DNA of 64,000 nt, from assembly GCA_947623455.1 (NCBI GenBank), contig OX392529.1, positions 1,178,001-1,242,000 of the forward strand, given 5' to 3'. This stretch comes from Mimachlamys varia. Lineage: Eukaryota; Mollusca; Bivalvia; Pectinida; Pectinidae. Within the stretch, counting starts at the first letter, position 1. Every line of letters starts with the position of its first letter. The notes beneath the pieces were generated by a model. That model was not told the origin of the DNA and ran no database searches. It worked only from the letters and a program-made list of their open reading frames with translations. Below are positions 23,011 to 34,596 of this stretch, in pieces. Both the position numbers and the translations under genes were made by a program.

Positions 23011-23398
23011 TTCATAAAACAGTTCTCATGTTCGATCATGGATTTTGTGCTCAAGTCTTATTTCTTGTTATAGCAATTAACTATATATACTATCTAATTT
23101 TGTAAAAGTTTGGGTAAAACGTTGAAGAGACATGAAGTAAAAAGTTGTTTTCAACATTTAAAATAACGTTTTGATCCTTCGACATAACTCATGTGAGTTT
23201 CAAAAAGTGTGCTGGCGGGTGTCGTCGATGAAGCAGAAGACGCTTACTCTTCCGGAACACCTGGTCTTATACATACTGGCTGAGTCGGCGCCCAATATAA
23301 AAAGGAATCCGTTAATGGTTCCAACTGGTACAGGATCCATTATTGGAAGACTACGTACCCCACGGATAGTCCTTAAGGACTGTAAAAACTGAAATTAT

Positions 23399-25410
23399 AT
23401 GCAAAGCTCGGATAGTAGGCATTTTTATAAAAATTTTGACGCTTTTGTTCGTGTTAAACCATGCAAGGTCAGTCTCACTGACTTGTTTGATGTTTCAGAC
23501 ACGTCAGATTTTTATAATATTTCCAAATGTGGAATTAAAGATTGTAAGACTTGTAGTATACGTATTACCGACAAGTCTTACAATAGTTCCCTTACACAAA
23601 AAGAATACTCTACCCGAAGCTTTGAACCACTAAACTGTCAGTCATCCAATGTTGTATACGGTATTGAGTGTTCGCTTTGTGGTTTAATTTATGTGGGTGA
23701 AACCAAAGGCCAGTTACGACAAAGAATGAATGGTCATCGTTCGGCTGTTAACCGGGACGAGCATCAATGTTTGTATCAACATTTCAACTTCCCCGACCAT
23801 TCTATTCTTTCCATGAAAGTCCGTATTCTGGAAAAAAATTATCACTCTACAAATAATCCCACACTCAGCACTCCGTACCGTAGACAGCGTGAGGAATATC
23901 ATATAAGACTTCTTGGCACTGCTATGCCATATGGATGCAATGATCGTATAGATTCAGTGGAAAACTTATCGAGTCCTGGATGCAGTCAAACAAATGTAAT
24001 GTCTTTGTTTACCCTTCAAAGGAGACGCCAGCGTAGTCATGGCCATCGACATTACAATAGTCCGACGGAATACAACGTGAAGTCTTTAACTGGACCATTA
24101 GGTGTACACCACGTTAGGACAACGTTGTATTCACTTCCCCGGGCTACATTTCGAACTCTGCAAATGACTCAAATAAAACATGTTCCGGATGACCTGTGGA
24201 AACTAGCGTCGAGACTCCATAAGATTATTTATGATGTGGCAGAAATTCGACTTTTCGAGCCTGTGCGAACGGACAGGCAAGAGGCACCAGCGACTCGACA
24301 TTTCATGAAAGTCGAATTTGCCAATAAGGGGATTGATGCCATTAACATCACCAATATCTTGCACCAAAAGTCTGTTCAAGCTAACATACCACCGTACTTC
24401 CAATATAAAAGTTCACCGATTATTTCCTACAGTTATTCTATACCTGTTGCACCAAAGCTTTTCAATTACAAGCAAGCATTGCAACAATTGAATATAGATG
24501 ACCTTAGAATGACTCCTCCTTCAGCATGTTCATGTTCTTCATCTCAATATTGCTATGGTCCAGCAGGCCACATAGTAACGGGTAATCTGAATATTATCCC
24601 AAATATAAAGCTCCGGGAGCTTTTCATGAAAGGTCCTAAGTATCGAGAGACTCCATCCATCAATTAGCATGTGGATTTCAAGATTCTTACGGACTCGGTT
24701 GAAGATTACGCCAGACAATGGACTAAACGTGAACATGCTGAAATGGATTCACTTTCAGAGTGGGTGAAGTCTATCAGGTCCTCTATTTAGAAAAGAATAA
24801 GCAATTTGCGTCACAAAATGAAAACTAAACACAAGTCGATATTTCTTGACCCCGATGTAAAAGCAACACTCAACAATCTACATGATAAGTATGTGGTTGT
24901 GTCTGCAGACAAAGCATCTAACAACTTGATCATTGTTTGCAAACGCTATTACATTCATTGCTTGCAAAAAGAACTAGGCCTGCTTGATAATCAAGGTAAC
25001 CCTACTTACACATTGACCGGTTTTTCGAAAGATGAAATACTGTCCAACCATGCTTCGGTATTGCAATCTTTCCAAGTACCGGTTAATGAGCAAGATGCTG
25101 ACCTACCGTGTCTTTATTGGATACCGAAACTACACAAGGGTCCTTATAAGCAACGTTTTATCGCTGACTCTGCTAATTGCTCGACCAAGCCATTATCAAA
25201 ACTTCTTACTACAATTCTTAGTACCATAAAATCAGGGCTTCAGTCGTATTGTGACACTGTGTACTCCAGAAGTGGAATTAATGGGATGTGGATTTTGAAC
25301 AACTCGAAAGATCTTTTGATCAATCTTGAACACCCCCTCCTAAAAAACGTCTTTTCGGTCAAAACATTTGATTTTTCCACCCTGTACACTACCATACCTC
25401 AAAAAAATTG
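23399..25410 (+). pseudogene. PLE ORF part 1: GIY-YIG endonuclease, linker and first half of RT
   Basis: One reading frame runs from 23399 to 25410, broken only by TAG at 24665 and TAG at 24788. Residues 44-52 hold a C-x4-C-x2-C group, followed by the GIY-YIG nuclease: VVYGIECSLCGLIYVGET at 85-102, a conserved arginine in LRQRM and histidine in NGH. The nuclease nicks target DNA during retrotransposition. The linker includes a SACSCSSSQYCYGPAGHIV block with a CxC pattern. After the stops come RT motif 1 (VVVSADKASNNLIIVC), YWIPKLHKGPYKQRFIAD and motif A (FDFSTLYTT) with its catalytic aspartate. The likely original first codon is uncertain: an in-frame TGA lies at 23390 just upstream. A frameshift in an A-run near 25400 ends this part. 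Confidence 0.85.
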
Positions 25411-25794
25411 AAGGAACGTCTCCGATCTCTTGTTATGAGAGCTTTCTTTTCTAAGAAAGGCGGACGACGATACAAATATATGGTAGTGAGCAATCTCGGA
25501 GCATACTTTGTCAAAAACACGACAAAAGCTAAGAGGAAATATACTGAAGATGTAGTACGGATGATTGAATTCCTGGTCGACAACATTTTTGTTGAGTTCG
25601 GAGGAAAGATTTTCCAGCAGACTGTTGGCATTCCCATGGGAACAAACTGTGCCCCACTCTTAGCTGACTTGTTTTTGTTTTCATACGAGGCTGAATTTGT
25701 GGAGGAGCTAATCAGGACAGGTAACAAAAACCTTGCCAAATCTTTTAATTTCACTTTCAGATATATCGACGATGTGTTGTCTATAAACAACTAG
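25408..25794 (+). pseudogene. PLE ORF part 2: RT motifs B and C
   Basis: Shifted by two bases relative to part 1, this frame continues the RT: ERLRSLVMRAFFSKKGGRRY, motif B (GIPMGTNCAPLLADLFLF) and motif C (FRYIDDVLSINN) with both catalytic aspartates intact. The frame is cut two codons later by the 5' end of the pearl-type insertion. The ERLRSLVMRAFFS segment is the intact counterpart of the unit amplified at 13.4-15.3 kb. Confidence 0.85.
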
Positions 25795-26022
25795 AACTGT
25801 AAGCCGATGGCTGACTAATACCCCCCCGCTACCTCTTATTAGAGGTGTCTGACATGTTTTTGAAAAAAACATGATGTAGTACAAGTTGTATATAACATGC
25901 ATTATATAATGTCAACAGTCAGCAGAATTTTAAAAGCCGAACGGACAAATTTTAACCTGTGTATAGTAATCCTCAACATTACTTACTGCGAAGTTTCATT
26001 GACCCAGTAGTTTAGAAGAAGT

Positions 26023-26667
26023 TGTCCAGACATCATGTTATTACGGAAACCTGTGTATAGTCACCTCATTACCATGGCAACCAAAATTTTGACAAACGAA
26101 ACCCTGTATGCAAATCTATACATGGTCCCCAACAATACTGCCAAGTTGCACTGAAATTGATCCAGTAGTTTAGGAGGAGTTGTCCGGACAACACATTATA
26201 ATGGAAACCTGTGTATAGTGACCTGGTTACCATGGCAACCAAAATTTTGACAAACGAAACTCTGCATGCACATCTACACATGGTCCCCAACAATACTGCC
26301 AAGTTTTATTGAAATCGATCCAGTAGTTTAGGAGGAGTTGTCCGGACAACATTTTATTATGGAAACCTGTGTATAGTGACCTGGTTACCATGGCAACCAA
26401 AATTTTGACAAACGAAACCCTGCATGCACATCTACACATGGTCCCCAACAATACTGCCAAGTTTTATTGAAATCGATCCAGTAGTTTAGGAGGAGTTGTC
26501 CGGACAACATTTTATTATGGAAACCTGTGTATAGTGACCTGGTTACCATGGCAACCAAAATTTTGACAAACGAAACCCTGCATGCACATCTACACATGGT
26601 CCCCAACAATACTGCCAAGTTTTATTGAAATCGATCCAGTAGTTTAGGAGGAGTTGTCCGGACAACA
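26023..26667 (+). repeat. 158-bp core repeats of the pearl-type element, about 4 units
   Basis: Units contain GTTGTCCGGACAACA, GGAAACCTGTGTATAGTGAC, GGTTACCATGGCAACCAAAA and CATGGTCCCCAACAATACTG. Spacing is 158 bp. GTTGTCCGGACAAC is itself a perfect 14-base palindrome, and the TGGTTACCATGGCAACCA stretch is close to one. Confidence 0.95.
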
Positions 26668-26679
26668 TTTTTCTACGGA

Positions 26680-26734
26680 CAGACGGACAGACGGACAGAC
26701 AGACGGACAGACAGACGGACAGACGGACAGACAA
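26680..26734 (+). repeat. (ACGGACAG)n microsatellite of the pearl-type element
   Basis: ACGGACAGACGGACAGAC-type repeats directly follow the last core unit and precede the terminal hairpin. Confidence 0.95.
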
Positions 26735-26778
26735 GCTGATTCCAGTATACCCCCCCTAACTTCGTTGCGGGGGGGTAT

Positions 26779-27228
26779 AACAAGAAGTTTGCTGACCACG
26801 TCGATCGTATATACCCTTCTGAACTTGAAATAAAGGACACAACAGACTCTTCTACATCAGCTGCTTACCTCGATCTCTACTTAAACTATGACCAACATGG
26901 ACAGCTTACTACTAAGCTATACGATAAACGTGATGATTTCAATTTTCCGATCGTTAACTTTCCATTTCTTGATAGTAACATCCCTGCTTCTCCAACATAT
27001 GGTGTTTACATGTCGCAGTTGATTCGGTATTCCAGGGCGTGCTCTAAATATCGGGATTTTCGTGATCGATGTCGACTGCTGACAAACAAACTAACAACAC
27101 AAGGATTCGAAAGATGCAGGTTGATCAGTACTATGGGCAAGTTTTAAGGTCGCAATCTTTGTCTCATTGAGAAATATTCTGTATCTTTAAGTGATATGAA
27201 GATGGACGTTTTTGAGTATGCTCATTAG
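26779..27228 (+). pseudogene. PLE ORF part 3: RT thumb and C-terminus
   Basis: Resumes the RT frame after the pearl-type insertion (NKKFADHVDRIYPSELEIKD) and continues through NFPFLDSNIPASPTYGVYMS and a FRDRCRLLTNKLTTQGFERC block to a natural stop TAG at 27226. An in-frame TAA at 27145 is a further disabling change. The same C-terminus is found in the fragments at 61-540 (minus) and 22589-22888. Confidence 0.85.
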
Positions 27229-27479
27229 TGTCTTTACTTGTTGTGATTGACAATGATACTCGGTTCTCATTTTGAGAACTTGATGTTTGCTTGGATGTGA
27301 CAAAGATTTAGCGGGTGTCGTCGATGAAGCAGAAGACGCTTACTCTTCCGGAACACCTGGTCTTATTCTCTTGTACTTTTGCAGGAGTCTCCATGTAAAT
27401 CTTTCCTTTATTCAAATTTTGCCCCTGGTTTATTAGATTTTGAGTTTGGATTATGATTATGTTGACGCTTCGGTATTCT

Positions 27480-27600
27480 CTTATTTTATCTTTAGCACAT
27501 GATCTTCATGAATACAGGCCCTGGTCTTATTCTCTTGTGCTTTTACGAGGGTCTCCATATATTTCCTTTTTTTTTTATATTTTGCCTCTTGTTTAATCGG
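27480..27600 (+). repeat. Partial second PLE terminal region
   Basis: After the 3' end of the long copy, CCTGGTCTTATTCTCTTG and the TTTGCCTCTTGTTTAATCGG block recur once more. This suggests a tandem, truncated terminal repeat. Confidence 0.55.
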
Positions 27601-27603
27601 TTT

Positions 27604-27760
27604 TGAAACTGCAGGACACATTGATCTGACGCCAGATTCAATGAAGGTGAAGAAAAACGGAAACACAAAAGAAAGAAACGAGATCTGATTGTTTCAATGC
27701 TAGATTCAATGCTAGCCTTGGCAGTGACATAAACTTTTAAAATCCTCTCAATTCTATAGT
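27604..27760 (+). repeat. Dispersed repeat shared with 22372-22588
   Basis: Same blocks in the same order and orientation as 22372-22588 (GAAACTGCAGGACACATTGA, GAAAxACAAAAGAAAGAA, GAGATCTGA). The element type is unknown. Confidence 0.6.
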
Positions 27761-29369
27761 GGAACTGTATAAGCCAAACCGATACCAAAAGTACTTTATT
27801 ATAACCACGCCAATAAAAAGCAGATAAATCAGTAATGTGTTGTTGGAAAATTAAAGAGAAACAATATGTAAAAGCAATGATATTTATTTCTATAATAACG
27901 GGCAGCACTATATAGTCTACCTAAATCACATAATGAGGGCAGTTTTTAACATCAGCATAACTCGTCCAATGTAGAACAACAAAGGAAACAATTACAGTAT
28001 AACTCCTTGCCTCCCAACATATTTATTGTATTTCAAAGTAAAGGATTATGACAGGTCGAAATGGAAACCTAATAAATTTATGTAAATATATCCTGGAAAC
28101 ACGCCTGGCGTGTGCAGTAAATATATTTTAGGATATATAAATAGTTAAACTACTTCATTGTTTAACATGCTATTTTGTTTCCAAAATCGCGATTCATCGC
28201 CGTAAATAGGGATAATTTGCACGTATGCACCTCTCGTCCGTCCCATGTATTGACCATGGAATCGTACATTGTACGTCACAGTAAAACATTTATAATTCTG
28301 ACTTAAAAGCAGATTAGGTTCTCTCAGTGAAGAAGGACACAACACATATATACGTCAACACACTATCTGGGATTTATTCCATATTGGCCATATTATAGTT
28401 TAGTACAGTAGATGTGGGCAGACAAGTACACTGTAAGTAGACTACATAATGGTTTACTACACATCTATGTATTATTCTACGGGAAATGCACAAAATTCTT
28501 ATAGATTTACTCTACTTGATAAAGAAAAAACATCACTGCAGTTTACATGTCTCTAACTACGACACCTTAATTAATATCTTCATCGCAATATCGCAAAAAG
28601 CATGTATACATGTCTTAGATGAACAGATTTTGTAAACATACATTTGTCATCAATAGATATGTCCTAATTTGTCATAAAACGTCATTTAGTACAAAGAGGA
28701 CTTCGATTATTCATATTAAAATGAGAGACAATGCATTCTGTTATACTTATTCATTCTACATTTAGCATGTGAGTGTTCAGTTATTAACTATGAAGCAAAA
28801 AATCATATCATCCTTCTAAAATAAAACCTACTCATGACAGTTGTTCGTCTTTCGAGACTTTGTCACTCTATTTCCGATTTACAAATACTGATGCAAGTAT
28901 CTAAATCATACCATCGTGACATCTATTACAACTTAATATGGTGGCTGCAATTCACCAGGTACGGAACGATTAATCTTATAGAACATACTTATTGAAATTA
29001 GGGACAGATGTGATACAGCAAAACGGTTAGGTGAAATAGATCATTTCGTAGACAAACCAAGCTATTGATAGCAATATGTTAATGATTGCACTATACATGA
29101 ATATTTATAAAAGCTACAAAAAAACATAAAAGAACATAAAGATACATGTATATAGGACAATTTGATAAGGATCATGATAATATATCTGAATAAACTTTAA
29201 AAATAATAGAGCCATCTTAAAATATAGCTAAAGTGTGAAAAACGTTTGTTCTTCGATTTGGTTAATAAACTATCATAAGTATTTACGTTCTCATAACACA
29301 ATAGCCTTCCAGCGAAATATCCGCTTTTAGTCTGTCATCTCATTCTCACGACTATTTTTGTAACTCATC
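27761..29369. other. No recognised gene
   Basis: About 1.6 kb of AT-rich unique sequence. A minus-strand open stretch at 28145-28345 reads somewhat like protein but has no recognisable domain and no convincing splice sites. Confidence 0.45.
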
Positions 29370-32300
29370 GAAAGTAAAACAAAGGAACTAAATCAGTCAA
29401 TACAAGAACCAAGAAACTAGATCAGTCAAAAATAGAACCAAGAAACTAGATCAGTCAATAGTAAAACATAGGAACTAGATCAGTCAATAGTAGAACCGAG
29501 GAACTAGATCAGTCAAAAGTAGAACCGAGGAACTAGATCAGTCAAAAGTAGAACCAAGGAACTAGATCTGTCAAAAGTAGAACCAAGGAACTAGATCAGT
29601 CAAAAGTAGAACCGAGGAACTATATCAGTCAATAGTAGAACCGAGGAACTATATCAGTCAATAGCAGAACCGAGGAACTACATCAGTCAATAGTAGAACC
29701 GAGGAACCATATCAGTCAATAGTAGAACCAAGGAACTAGATCTGTCAAAAGTACAACCAAGGAACTAGATCAGTCTAAAGTAGAACCGAGGAAATAGATC
29801 AGTCAAAAGCAGAACCAAGGAACTAGATCAGTCAAAAGTACAACCGAGGAACTAGATCAGTCAAAAGCAGAACCGAGGAACTAGATCAGTCAAAAGTACA
29901 ACCGAGGAACTAGATCAGTCAAAAGTAGAACCAAGGAACTAGATCAGTCAAAAGTACAACCAAGGAACTAGATCAGTCAAAAGTACAACCAAGGAACTAG
30001 ATCAGTCAAAAGTAGAACCAAGGAACAAGATCAGACAAAAGTAGAACTAAGGAACTAGATCAGTCAAAAGTACAACCAAGGAACTAGATCAGTCAAAAGT
30101 AGAACCAAGGAACTATATCAGTCAAAGGTAGAACCAAGGAACTAGATCAGTCAAAAGTAGAACCGAGGAACTAGATCAGTCAAAAGTAGAACCGAGGAAC
30201 TAGATCAGTCAAAAGTACAACCAAGGAACTATATCAGTCAAAAGTAGAACAGAGGAAATAGATCAGTCAAAAGTAGAACATGGAACTAGATCAGTCAAAA
30301 GTAGAACCAAGGAACTAGATCAGTCAAAAGTAGAACCGAGGAACTAGATCAGTCAATAGTAGAACCGAGGAACCATATCAGTCAATAGTAGAACCAAGGA
30401 ACTAGATCTGTCAAAAGTACAACCAAGGAACTAGATCAGTCTAAAGTAGAACCGAGGAAATAGATCAGTCAAAAGCAGAACCAAGGAACTAGATCAGTCA
30501 AAAGTACAACCGAGGAACTAGATCAGTCAAAAGCAGAACCAAGGAACTAGATCAGTCAAAAGTACAACCGAGGAACTAGATCAGTCAAAAGTAGAACCAA
30601 GGAACTAGATCAGTCAAAAGTACAACCAAGGAACTAGATCAGTCAAAAGTACAACCAAGGAACTAGATCAGTCAAAAGTACAACCAAGGAACTGGATCAG
30701 TCAAAAGTACAACCAAGGAACTAGATCAGTCAAAAGTAGAACCAAGGAACTAGATCAGTCAATAATAGAACCGAGAACAAGATCAGTCAAAAGTAGAACC
30801 AAGGAACAAGATCAGTCAAAAGTAGAACCAAGGAACTAGATCAGTCAAAAGTACAACCAAGGAACTAGATCAGTCAAAAGTACAACCAAGGAACTAGATC
30901 AGTCAAAAGTAGAACCAAGGAACAAGATCAGACAAAGGTAGAACTAAGGAACTAGATCAGTCAAAAGTACAACCAAGGAACTAGATCAGTCAAAAGTACA
31001 ACCAAGGAACTAGATCAGTCAAAAATAGAACCAAGGAACTAGATCAGTCAAAAGTACAACCAAGGAACTAGATCAGTCAAAAGTAGAACCAAGGAACTAG
31101 ATCTTTCAAAAGTAAAACCAAGGAACTAGATCAGTCAAAAGTAGAACCAAGGAACTACATCAGTCAAAAGTACAACCAAGGAACTAGATCAGTCAAAACT
31201 AGAACCAAGGAACTATATCAGTCAAAAGTAGAACCGAGGAACTAGATCAGTCAAAAGTAGAACAGAGGAACTAGATCAGTCAAAAGTAGAACCAAGGAAC
31301 TACATCAGTCAATAATAGAACCAAGGAACTAGATCAGTCAAAAGTACAACCAAGGAACTAGATCAGTCAAAAGTAGAACCGAGGAACTAGATCAGTCAAT
31401 AATAGAACCGAGGAACTAGATCAGTCAAAAGTAGAACCAAGGAACTAGATCAGTCAAAAGTAGAACCAAGGAACTATATCAGTCAAAGGTAGAACCAAGG
31501 AACTAGATCAGTCAAAAGTAGAACCGAGGAACTAGATCAGTCAAAAGTAGAACCGAGGAACTAGATCAGTCAAAAGTACAACCAAGGAACTATATCAGTC
31601 AAAAGTAGAACAGAGGAACTAGATCAGTCAAAAGTAGAACCAAGGAACTAGATCAGTCAAAAGTAGAACCAAGGAACTAGATCAGTCAAAAGTAGAACCG
31701 AGGAACTAGATCAGTCAAAAGTACAACCAAGGAACTATATCAGTCAAACGTAGAACAGAGGAACTAGATCAGTCAAAAGTACAACCAAGGAACTAGATCA
31801 GTCAAAAATAGAACCAAGGAACTAGATCAGTCAAAAGTAGAACCAAGGAACTAGATCAGTCAAAAGTAGAACCGAGGAACTAGATCAGTCAAAAGTACAA
31901 CCAAGGAACTATATCAGTCAAAAGTAGAACAGAGGAACTAGATCAGTCAAAAGTAGAACATAGGAACTAGATCAGTCAAAAGTAGAACCAAGGAACTAGA
32001 TCAGTCAAAAGTAGAACCGAGGAACTAGATCAGTCAAAAGTACAACCAAGGAACTATATCAGTCAAAAGTAGAACCGAGGAACTAGATCAGTCAAAAGTA
32101 GAACATAGGAACTAGATCAGTCAAAAGTAGAACCAAGGAACTAGATCAGTCAAAAGTAGAACCAAGGAACTAGATCAGTCAAAAGTAGAACCGAGGAACT
32201 ATATCAGTCAATAGTAGAACCGAGGAACTATATCAGTCAATAGTAGAACAGAGGAACTAGATCAGTCAAAAGTAGAACAGAGGAACTAGATCAGTCAAAA

Positions 32301-32400
32301 GTAGAACCAAGGAACTAGATCAGTCAAAAGTAGAACCAAGGAACTAGATCAGTCAAAAGTACAACCAAGGAACTAGATCAGTCAATAATAGAACCAAGGA
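29370..32400. repeat. 29-bp minisatellite, about 104 units
   Basis: Units of 29 bp contain AGTAGAACCAAGGAACTAGA then TCAGTCAAA. Variants GTACAACC, ACCGAGG, CTATATC and CAATAGTAG are interspersed, and blocks of variant units recur (for example 29690-29900 and 30350-30560), showing larger duplications within the array. Confidence 0.97.
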
Positions 32401-32635
32401 CATAAAACACATAACGTATGACGATAACTTCCTCTCAGAGAAATCAGATTTCAAGATCGGCCCTCATTGATAATGAAATCATCTAGCACATGTGTTGCAA
32501 CACATATCTAGCGGTGACTTTGAATCTAATTAGACTCTTCAAAACCTCCTTGTAAACATGCCATGAACATAAAATAGTGTATCTTCAGGATAAATAGGAG
32601 AAACAGTGGAAGACAAAGGAGTAAAATGTGACATG
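32401..32635. other. Spacer between two arrays
   Basis: Unique sequence separating the 29-bp and 39-bp arrays; no gene seen. Confidence 0.5.
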
Positions 32636-33885
32636 ATGGCATATATCAATAATGTATTCTAACAATATGACATGGTGACATATATCAATAATATACTCTA
32701 ACAATATGACATGATGACATATATCAATAATGTACTCTAACAATATGACATGATGGCATATATCAATAATGTACTCTAACAATATGACATGGTGACATAT
32801 ATCATTAATGTACTCTAACAATATGACATGATGACATATATCAATAATGTACTCTAACAATATGACATGGTGACATATATCAATAATGTACTCTAACAAT
32901 ATGACATGGTGACATATATCAATAATGTACTCTAACAATATGACATGATGACATATATCAATAATGTACTCTAACAATATGACATGATGGCATATATCAA
33001 TAATGTACTCTAACAATATGACATGATGGCATATATCAATAATGTACTCTAACAATATGACATGGTGACATATATCATTAATGTACTCTAACAATATGAC
33101 ATGGTGACATATATCAATAATGTACTCTAACAATATGACATGGTGACATATATCAATAATGTACTCTAACAATATGACATGGTGACATATATCAATAATG
33201 TACACTAACAATATGACATGGTGGCATATATCAATAATGTACTCTAACAATATGACATGATGACATATATCAATAATGTACTCTAACAATATGACATGGT
33301 GACATATGTCAATAATGTACTCTAACAATATGACATGGTGGCATATATCAATAATGTACTCTAACAATATGACATGGTGACATATATCAATAATGTACTC
33401 TAACAATATGACATATGTCAATAATGTACTCTAACAATATGACATATATCAATAATGTACTCTAACATTATGACATATATCAATAATGTACTCTAACAAT
33501 ATGACATATATCAATACTGTACTCTAACAATATGACATGGTGGCATATATCAATAATGTACTCTAACAATATGACATGGTGACATATATCAATAATGTAT
33601 TCTAACAATATGACATGATGACATATATCAATAATGTACTCTAACAATATGACATGGTGACATATATCAATAATAATGTACTCTAACAATATGACATGGT
33701 GACATATATCAATAATGTACTCTAACAATATGACATTATGACATATATCAATAATGTACTCTAACAATATGACATTATGACATATATCAATAATGTACTC
33801 TAACAATATGACATGGTGGCATATATCAATAATGTACTCTAACAATATGACATGGTGACATATATCAATAATGTACTCTAACAAT
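32636..33885. repeat. 39-bp minisatellite, about 32 units
   Basis: Units of 39 bp contain ATGACATGGTGACATATATC then AATAATGTACTCTAACAAT. Around 33410-33530 units lack a GTGACAT-type block and are shorter. Because 39 is a multiple of three, the minus strand stays open for up to 278 codons (ILLEYIIDICHHV repeated), which I treat as an artefact. Confidence 0.97.
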
Positions 33886-34596
33886 AAATAATAAAACCAT
33901 TATAACATACAATACATGATATCTGCTTTTCCACAAATGTATTTCTGTCAACAATGTTCATGTTAACCTTAAATATCTTAAAGTTTCATGAATTTTCAGC
34001 AGCTATGGCAACAAAATGTGAGAAAGATGGAGGAAAATATTCTTTAATGAATAACTTTAAGAAAATATCTGATTGATGAATTTAGTTTTACATGTGAAAA
34101 TATATCACACCTGTCAGTTTATGATGAATCAGCTGTTAAGAAACTAATTTTAAAATCATCAAACACTTTGAATTCAAAATTAGGAATAATGAGCATTTAA
34201 ATGATATCTACATATCGAATTATAAATACTGTCAATCTGTTCATGAATATAATCATTAGGTATTAATAACCCTTCTGTTTAAATGACATATATGATAAAA
34301 TAACATTAAAATTTATAAATAAAAAATAACGACAAGTCTTTATGATTAAAATTGTCTCGTAATAGATGAATCTATATCTAAAGTTAAGTGGTAGAAATAC
34401 ATATCAAATAGAATGGTTATAGCTTATACAAGTAATATAATAAAAGATTTTGAATGAAATATCTTGATCAATACTGAAAAAATGACGTAGAACCAAAAGT
34501 GCCTATCACTCACGATGTCCTAAATACTTCCAAGTCTACACAGTCAATAATCTACTCCTCTCCTCACATTTCATCCGTGAATTTGTCATCAAAGTT
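33886..34596 (-). other. Downstream of stomatin coding end; 3' untranslated region or flank
   Basis: AT-rich sequence 3' of the stomatin stop codon on the minus strand. On the minus strand an AATAAA overlaps the stop codon itself, too early to be the expected polyadenylation signal. I do not see a clear cleavage site. Confidence 0.4.

Larger units (their letters stand above)
25792..26778 (+). mobile_element. Pearl-type (Helentron-related, non-autonomous) element inside PLE RT
   Basis: The 987-bp insertion interrupts the RT frame directly after motif C, and the PLE frame resumes after 26778; AAC is present on both sides. Structure from 5' to 3': a subterminal ATACCCCCCCGC at 25818-25829, about four 158-bp tandem core repeats, a (ACGG/ACAG)n microsatellite, and a terminal hairpin with 11-bp arms TATACCCCCCC / GGGGGGGTATA at 26746-26756 and 26769-26779. 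The 5' subterminal block is the inverted match of the 3' hairpin arm. Core repeats followed by an ACGG-type microsatellite are the hallmark of the pearl elements of bivalves, now placed near Helentron-derived non-autonomous elements. It encodes no protein. Confidence 0.85.
23218..27478 (+). mobile_element. Longest Penelope-like element copy (Naiad-type, GIY-YIG before RT)
   Basis: A terminal motif with GTCGTCGATGAAGCAGAAGA starts the copy near 23218 and recurs in direct orientation near 27312, as expected for the pseudo-LTR arrangement of PLEs. The 3' end TTGACGCTTCGGTATTC lies near 27478. Between them are GIY-YIG endonuclease, a cysteine-bearing linker, RT and the C-terminal segment, in that order. 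GIY-YIG upstream of RT is the permuted order described for the Naiad clade of PLEs; canonical PLEs have it downstream. The copy is inactivated by two TAG codons, a frameshift near 25400, a TAA at 27145 and a 987-bp pearl-type insertion. Other fragments of the same family lie at 1, 12.7-15.8, 19.4, 20.7, 22.6 and 62.1 kb. Confidence 0.85.

Noticed and set aside
23218..23275. Hammerhead ribozyme in the PLE terminal motif
   Set aside because: GGTGT/ACACC pairing is possible, but the CUGAUGA and GAAA core strings are absent in all copies viewed.
24665..24790. Read-through or selenocysteine explanation for the in-frame stops between GIY-YIG and RT
   Set aside because: Both stops are TAG, consistent with simple decay of tryptophan or glutamine codons in a copy that also has a frameshift and an insertion.
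28145..28345. 66-codon minus-strand frame as a host exon
   Set aside because: Reads somewhat protein-like but has no recognisable domain and no matching splice sites or partner exons.
29370..32400. CRISPR array
   Set aside because: Units are contiguous near-identical repeats with no unique spacers, in a eukaryotic setting.
32585..33884. Minus-strand frames of repeated ILLEYIIDICHHV
   Set aside because: 39-bp unit is 13 codons, so the frame stays open by arithmetic; no gene structure.
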